Positions 57,405 to 64,000 of a stretch of DNA of 64,000 bases are shown piece after piece. The notes under the pieces were generated by a model that was given only the letters and a program-made list of their open reading frames with translations, did no database searches and was not told the origin of the DNA. How positions within the stretch are numbered: position 1 is the stretch's first letter; every line of letters starts with the position of its first letter. Source of the DNA: Haliclystus octoradiatus (lineage: Eukaryota > Cnidaria > Staurozoa > Stauromedusae > Haliclystidae); assembly GCA_916610825.1 (NCBI GenBank), contig OU744446.1:28472445-28536444 (forward strand). Reading direction: 5' to 3'. The position numbers and the translations under genes were made by a program.

Positions 57405-59750
57405 ATATAGATAGATAGATATTTATTTTGATCAAAATAACATTTAAGGAAAAAAATAAAATACATGCAAGTTTTGGGTCAATATGTGAATAATGTAATG
57501 ATACATGATCAGGTCATCCCGTAAGCTCTACAAGATTGTTTGTTTGGGAGACCTTATATTTATAGAAAAATTAAAGTGGTATATCAGAAGTGTTTATTTA
57601 CAAATTAAATATTAACATGCAGAAGTTGATCTGAATAATTAGTAATTAGTACAATTGAAATATTAAATAAAACAGAAGTTGACTTGACATGGATATAAGA
57701 TACGTAGAGCACAGCAAGAAAAGATTATTTGATTGTTAGTTGCAAATGTAGCAGTCAGTAATAGTACAAGTGTCATAGTATTTGCTAATTAATGAGCTTT
57801 TAAAATTAATATAGAATCGATGGGGGGATGTATTTATGTTAAATCAAATTTGAAATTATTCCATGAATGAGGAAATTTGTATGTCGGGTAGGTTTTTAAA
57901 CTGGAGTTTTTTGCGAAAGGCACAGCAAAGATGTTTTCTTTCCTACGATGGAATCGGTGAAAGATGAACATATTTAAAACAGAAGAAGGTGCTTTTGAAA
58001 CAATTAAAGAATGGAGTTCAGAAAATGTTTTTGAAAAATGCAGATCATGAAATTGAAAAATTCCTAGTTTCTTACAAGGCGGCTCAGCGTGAGAGCGTGG
58101 ATTCACATTAAATATTATTCTAATACATTTCTTATGTAGTGTATTGAGATGTTTTGTAGCGGGACTATGTCCCCAAATAGCAATTGCACATTTAAAATGT
58201 GGTTTTGTATTATAAATTTGTAATTTATGATTTATCGATAGAAATTTTCGTACACGGATTAAAGAATATATATGTTTGAGGATTTTGCTTCTTACATATT
58301 TTATATGAGAATTCCAATTTAATTTATTATCAATCATGACACCTGAGAATTTTATTGATTTTGTGGGGCAGTCAGAGCCACAACATTGTATTTTATGATT
58401 TTTAAGATGTACCTCAAAATATTTTGGTTTTTGATTTCCAAAGAAGATATAATTTGATTTATTTGGATTTAGAGTTAAATGATTTGCATCAAACCAATCA
58501 GAAACATTTTTAAATTCTAGATTACAAGAAGTTTTGAGTGAAGAAGTATCATTATAGCTAAATTGAAGTGTGGTGTCATCAGCGAATAGGTTTACATCGA
58601 ATTTTGTACAGGTTGGAAGATCATTTAAGTATATAAGGAATAGGAGTGGACCCAAAATGCTTCCCTGAGGGACTCCACAGCTGATCGATTGAGGAGAAGA
58701 TAGATGGTCATTGAAGGAAAACATTTGAGTTCGATTGGTTAGGTACTGTTGCAACCAGTTTAATTCAACATGCGACAAACCATATTGTGCTAGTTTAGAA
58801 AGTAGAATTTTATGAGAAACAGTATCAAATGCTTTTTGCATATCAAGAAACAACCAATGTGGTATTTTTTGTCAGACTAGTTGTTAAATTTGTTGTTTAA
58901 AAAATTGAGAATACAATCTATAGTTGATGCTTTCTAAAACCAAACTGAAAAATTGAAAAGAAATGTTCTTCAAAATTACTGTATAGCTGGTTGTAAACAA
59001 CACGTTCAAAAATAATTTTGGAAATTGTTGGAAGCAAAGAGATAGGACGATAGTTTGAAAAAAAACGTGGATCACCAGACTTGAAAAGTAGTAATGTTTT
59101 AGCACATTTGAAAGTATCAGGTATGTAACCAGATTGCAGTGAATATTTATAAGGTAGGTGAGAGGTGAAATCAATGGCTCTTTGACCAATTTCAAACATT
59201 TGTTAGAGATTCAATCAAAACTAGAGCTTGATTTGTTTTTTAAAATTGAAATAATTTTGTTGACTGAAAAAGAAGAAACATGATTGAATTTGAACTTGAT
59301 TGCTCAAATTTTCTGGGAGGTACTTTGAAAAGTTTGTCGAAAATGTAAAATTTTGATCTAGTTGATGACCAACATTTGCAAAAAAAAGAGTTTTACACCC
59401 CTAGCGAAAAAAATTACTTGCAATTGTACTTTTGTCTAGAATTTTTCTTCCAGAAACAGAGAAGTAAGGAGGAAACCGGTTACATTTTTTAACATGGCCA
59501 AGCAACTCATTAGTTACTTTCCACAACTGTCGTAGATTCTGCTTTAATGCTTCTAAAAAATGATCCCAGTAATTTATTTTTGAGTTTCTGATCAGCTTTT
59601 GATAAATTTTAGTATAGTTACAGGTAGTTACAGGTAGTTACAGGTTTTGCAGGTAATAAATTTTTGAAAAACTTCTTTTTGTGTGTCTTGAAATTAGCAA
59701 TCCCTTTGTCATCCATGGATGACTCTTATGATGTTTGTTATTCAGTTGTT
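57405..59750 (-). mobile_element. 5'-truncated LINE, related to the one at 22.8-26.0 kb
   Basis: Minus-strand RT with its 3' untranslated end and a short TATC-repeat tail (57407-57420). The RT-preceding spacer is readable up to about 59720 (WDHFLEALKQNLRQLW) and the endonuclease is absent. Same LINE group as 22797-26000 by protein similarity. At the 5' border lies a DNA-element terminus. Confidence 0.92.
57834..59210 (-). pseudogene. LINE reverse transcriptase, mostly open
   Basis: ORF 57834-58853 (339 aa) is the longest clean pol frame in the window: MQKAFDTVSHKILL, GVPQGSILGPLLFLIYLND, the catalytic LFADDTTLQF and the C-terminal CAIAIWGHSP and RSHAEPP. The first RT motifs (PDTFKCAKTLLLFKSGD, NYRPISLLP, FQFGFRK) are in another frame at 58918-59199, and a shift at about 58870 separates them. 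The copy is recent enough to keep 339 codons open. Confidence 0.92.
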
Positions 59751-59791
59751 GTTGAATGGTTTACTAACGAGGAAGAATGGTTTTCATGTAA

Positions 59792-59808
59792 GGTCTGCGC
59801 GCAGGCTA
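59792..59808. repeat. Solo terminus of the TAGCCTGC element family
   Basis: GGTCTGCGCGCAGGCTA matches the right end of the TAGCCTGCGYGCAG family seen at 39871-41187. No partner end is found nearby, so an element may have been truncated when the neighbouring LINE inserted or by deletion. Short match, so moderate confidence. Confidence 0.45.
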
Positions 59809-60400
59809 GGTCGACATAGCCTAATCTATTTATGGTATCCGCATTGTCGCTTTGTTTATCAAGGTCATTACAGTCTGTCACGTTCATTGTTCATTATCAA
59901 AAGATTGTTTACAACATTGAAACAAAGATTTAATTTGGATTGTGAAAATGTGGAATTGTGAAATACATGATTGTTGGGTTTCGAAATGGGAACAAAGTCT
60001 AAAAGTTAAATTAAAAGCAAAATAATATACAAAATTAAAACAAGATCGATAAGTAAATTCATCGTAAACTCCTCCAAATTCCATTCATTTGCAATTTCCA
60101 CGGTAATCCCCTCATTTGTTTTGACATAAACCAATAAATCTTCGTCCATGTGTTTTCAAGTTTTTTCTTCCTCTTCAGAATGCGGCATTCGTAAAATAAT
60201 TTAGCAGTCGCAGGTGGAAGATCTTCAGAAATGTACAGGCCAGTGTCTTTCAAAAGCTTTCTTGACATGTATATTTGCCAACGAATCCAAATGTTGTTCA
60301 AGTTGATTAGAACTGTTGGTGGTGTTTTTGTCTTCGGTTGTTGTTGTATATACATGTTATCGGGGCTAGATAAACATGGCGTTTTCTATCCACCCACTGG

Positions 60401-60531
60401 ACACACCAACGTTGGAACAACGTTGGTCTAAGGTTGAAACGAACGTTGTTCCAACGTCGGTGAAACAAAAGCTTTACGTTGGATCTGCACATTGGGACAA
60501 CGTACGGTAACTGACAGTGGAACAACGTTGG
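60401..60531. repeat. Cluster of AACGTTG palindromic motifs
   Basis: CCAACGTTGGAACAACGTTGG (60406-60426) is followed by its near-complement at 60441-60460 and a further GGAACAACGTTGG at 60519-60531. The unit GTTGTTCCAACGT and its complement alternate, giving several overlapping hairpins. Likely part of a transposon end or a short satellite-like repeat. Confidence 0.75.
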
Positions 60532-62179
60532 ATACTGACATAACTACGACGCAACCGACACAGATCCAACCCTAATTCAGCCTCAACAGTATACTGTTTA
60601 TTATTAAGACCTAATGGTCTTGCTTACGAGCCCTCCCGGCCATAACTTGGTCGCAGCGTGACATGCGCCCGTTGCACTGAGATCATGAAAACAATAAAGT
60701 AATTTGAATAAAAATGAAATTTTATTAATAATAATAATACACAAACCGTGTCGGTGATCAAATCACCATTGTTTCATTATTGTTAAACTCCTTTTCCGCA
60801 GAGCACTTTCCAAACTTCTTATACGCTTCTGGGTCATCTATAGGCCTTTGGCTATCCGACGTTTTGTTTTTACAGTTTAAAATGCTATAAATTGCTCATA
60901 AATTGCGATTAAAATTTCCAAAATCGTGATATTTCGACGGAAGTTATGTGAAAATAAACTGCTTTCCTTGGTGTATCCCGTCATGCCTAGCAACATCACG
61001 AATTTTAGAGCACGCTTTATTTTAATGGCTGCCAATATTTCGTGAAAGTGTTTCATCATATTTTGCAAAAGTATTCCAATATGCCTAGAAGGAGAAGTGG
61101 TCCAACAATACTCCATTTTACATCACAAACAGAAGACACAATTCTCGGTAAGTCTTTTACAACTTAAATGTTTAAATGCTTCATGTAAAGTCTGTCGAAG
61201 TCACTTTTACCGTGGTTTTTACCCTGTTGCATGAGGGCTTACAGGACTCTGATGGCAATTGTTACTTTTAGTTTTCTTTTAAGTATCTTAATCCCCAATA
61301 GCCTGCTTTGTTATCAAGTCATCGTTGGCAGAAGAGATTACTGTGTCACTGAATCGCCAATATTAGCTTGATTTGTTATGAACTGTTCTTCGTTGCAAGA
61401 AAGGATTTACTGTGTCACCGTTTTATGTCAGCAGTTCTGTTCTGTTAGTGTTATCCACACAGCACACACAGAGATTTGACCCATAACAAATAAACAAATT
61501 CAGAGAATTAGCGTGGTACTTTTCAGTCGTCAAGCAGTTGTAAGTTGTAGGCCTACAAATCCAAAATTGGAGTTGTAATTTAGAAATGTACGAAATGTAC
61601 ATTTATAATGTGCCATAGATTGACAACGTCCACTGCGTCCACACATTGTTTACTTTAATCATTATTATATGAGGTATGTGAATGGTGACCATTATAGACA
61701 TGTGTCCTCTCTGTGAGAAGTTGGCTCAAGTTGATAAAATATTAGAGTTTGGGTCTCTCATTTATGTAATTTACTGTATAAAATTTCAGAATCACCTGTT
61801 GTTATTACCAATATCACTCAATGACTCATGCTGAGATTCACTCAACCGACACAGCAATAATATTTACATATGAATGCCTTTCATTGTGAAAACAAGTTCA
61901 TTAACTGCAATACCTAACATACAATCCATATTTATTTCATTTGAACTATGTAGTCAACATAAAATGTACTTATGGATAACCCATAAATATAGTTGATTTG
62001 AAATATGTAGTACAATAGAGTATCAATTATCTCCTTTTCACTATGCTTTACATGTATGTAACAATTAATTATCAAAACTGAAATGAATTATCAGTGTTGT
62101 TCTGCATTTTTAATTCCTTCTCATGACTATTTTGTTTCACTGACAGGCTCTTTGACAAGACAAACTGCAGGCTACTAAC
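60532..62179. other. No gene recognised
   Basis: AT-rich sequence. The 79-codon minus ORF at 60877-61116 has no recognisable motif. No inverted repeats of note. Confidence 0.45.
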
Positions 62180-62250
62180 GGGAGCGAAGCGACCTCTTTG
62201 AGGAAGCCGAAGGCTGACTGGCCCCGGGCGCAGGCCGCAAGCCGAAGGCT
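62180..62250. repeat. GC-rich mini-hairpin repeat, copy 2
   Basis: GGGAGCGAAGCGACC, AAGCCGAAGGCTG, GGCCCCGGGCGC and CCGCAAGCCGAAGGC in order; the reverse complement of copy 1 at 53060-53109 with an extra AAGCCGAAGGC unit. Strong local GC peak. Confidence 0.75.
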
Positions 62251-62639
62251 TGTATGAAAATATTTATCAAAACGATTTAGTACATGTTCAAATAAAAAAT
62301 ATAGGTATTAGATATAACTAGGGTAATGTTATAACATGTACAGTAGTATTGTTTGTACCAAGACTGTGCTGTTTCTTGAATTTATATATCTTTTTCTGGC
62401 TTGAATCATGTTGATATCGGCTGTAGACGGCAAACAGTTTGATTTGCTTCTAATTCTTCACGTGCACCATAACAGACGATTCTAATGGGTGGAAGCAATG
62501 ATAATTATGATTAGTTATTTAATAAATATTGAAACGATAACCTGAAGAGCCTGGGAGGTAATATTATTAATCATTAGAAACACTAATAATGTAACACTAC
62601 CGCAATCGCACGGCTTCTCACCTTTGACTGAAGCGAATA

Positions 62640-63560
62640 ATATTGTCTTTCAATATCAGCATCTTGAAGAGTTATTCCCGTATTTCCACGAAATATAAGC
62701 TTAAAGGAAGTAATAGTAAACAGTTTACAGCCGGCAAAATCAAGACAATGAAAATATTTATTTCTAAAGAAACCATGAGAGTTTGTAGCGATATCATTTG
62801 CCTATATTTTTATGTGTTTACTTCGACGAGCAATCCTGGTATCAACATTTCAAATATGACATCAATTTTCTACTTGAAATTTGCAGATACCTGCATAGAC
62901 AATTATAGGCCAACGTCTTCGTTATCCCATAAGATGAACAGGATAGCCTAAAAATCATGAAATATTTCGCGTAATATGAAACTAAAAAACCAGCGGCGCT
63001 ATGAATGGAGAAGACATAAAAATACTTTCAGTCAGTCAATGGAAAAACTTTCATTCAATGTATATATGTAGGCTACTCAGTATTGTATCTGTATTGAAAC
63101 GTTAACCTAAATATGTTGTATCGTTACTTCAAGCATGCTTAAGACGTTGAAATAATATTATAATCGTGAAAATTACCTGTGAGTATAGTATCGTTCAATC
63201 CGAGTATGTTTCAAAAGTGTCAACATCCTGAAGACCTACAAACAAAATAATAATAAAATAGTTTCAGTCAGCAAATCAAGACAACAAGAATAAAGATTTT
63301 GAACGTTTCAAATAATATGAAAGTAAAAACAGCGGCGCTACCTACTATAAACGGAAAAGAAAAAGGGGCATATGATAGATAACAAAATGCACAACTAAAT
63401 AACACCACAACTTACGGCTTATATTATCTTTCAATAATTCGTTCGATCTAAGAGTGTTTTTAAATGTCAATATCTTGAACAGTTGTTCCAGCTTTTCCAC
63501 GAAATATAAACCTAAACAAAGTGTAATAATAAAATAGTTCCAGTCAGCAAATCAAGACAA
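62640..63560. repeat. Diverged repeats near the right end
   Basis: Words recur in the same order at about 62650-62760, 63215-63290 and 63460-63560: ATC(T/C)TGAA.A, TTTCCACGAAATATAA and CAGTCAGCAAATCAAGACAA, with ACAGCGGCGCTA-like words at about 62990 and 63330. No clean period. The 102-codon ORF 62643-62951 overlaps this and is unsupported. Confidence 0.6.
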
Positions 63561-64000
63561 TAAACAGAAGGTTAATCATAAAGATAAATAACTGCTAGAA
63601 ATTGCAGTAATGTGATTACAATACTCATTCTAAACTATGTGTCTACCCTTGTCGCTTGACGAGCAATTCTGTCAACAATTCAAAATGACATCAATTTTCA
63701 GATACCATATTCATAGACAAACATCTTCATTATAATTTATTCCACCAGATCAACAGTCTAATCTACAAAACATGAAGTTAGAAGTTGTGTAAATTATACT
63801 GTTTATATATTTGAATTTAGAAATAAGAAATTTATGGATCATAACTTACCAAAGTTTTCAAGCCTTGCGATGTGTACAGAGTTTCTTGGCAAAAAGTTCC
63901 ATGCGTAAGTTATAGTACAGAAAGTTAAACGTGCAAGTCAAGTCCGCTATCATAATCGTCACCATCCAGTTGAAGAAATAAACACAATAATTTATTTTCT
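63561..64000. other. No gene recognised
   Basis: AT-rich sequence to the window edge, with no coding motif or structured repeat seen. Confidence 0.4.

Noticed and set aside
60590-60680. GC-richer stretch considered as a tRNA or SINE head
   Set aside because: No A and B box at proper spacing and no cloverleaf could be drawn by eye.

Overview
This is eukaryotic, AT-rich nuclear DNA from an animal, most likely an aquatic invertebrate. Spliced exons with good GT/AG sites, secreted PAN/thrombospondin modules, a SWIM-type gene, and a mix of Copia, Gypsy, BEL/Pao, Penelope-like and CR1/Jockey-like retroelements all fit this. A tunicate is plausible, but nothing in the window proves it. There are no bacterial operons, no CRISPR array and no convincing tRNA or rRNA gene.

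Layout. 1-3.2 kb: minus-strand Copia element with frameshifts, split by a 322-bp inverted-repeat element. 3.15-3.84 kb: dispersed repeat, second copy inverted at 27.6-28.25 kb. 4.3-11.0 kb: cluster of four broken Penelope-like elements (A +, B -, C/D +), two of them split by nested DNA elements, with two hammerhead-ribozyme-like motifs 259 bp apart at 6.83 and 7.09 kb. 11.38-12.07 kb: uninterrupted 685-bp AAT microsatellite. 13.95-15.85 kb: non-autonomous DNA element. 16.7-17.3 kb: two exons of a SWIM zinc-finger protein. 17.4-19.4 kb: truncated Ty3/Gypsy element, then a minus-strand THAP-domain ORF. 22.8-26.0 kb: nearly full-length but frameshifted LINE. 26.2-29.3 kb: 3.2-kb inverted repeat. 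29.9-37.9 kb: DNA-transposon remnants, including an 827-bp long hairpin, and a LINE scrap. 38.4-42.05 kb: two related inverted-repeat elements, one inside a plus-strand LINE.

The clearest host gene runs on the plus strand from about 43.0 to 55.7 kb: a PAN-like exon, a 25-bp micro-exon, a TSP1 exon and a terminal cysteine-rich TSP1-like exon. The four exons join in frame into a protein of about 214 residues or more. Its first intron is 9.25 kb and has taken in a 5'-truncated LINE and a decayed BEL/Pao element. Past the gene come a LINE (57.4-59.75 kb), short palindromic repeats and a repeat-rich but gene-free right end.

Most of the window is therefore layered transposon history around three host-gene-like loci (SWIM protein, THAP ORF, PAN-TSP1 protein). 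The most unusual signals are the tandem hammerhead motifs beside the Penelope-like elements, the chimeric Penelope ORF, a family of 9-bp-target-duplication elements nested in other transposons, and the long hairpins that could make double-stranded RNA. All calls come from reading the sequence; no searches or folding programs were run.
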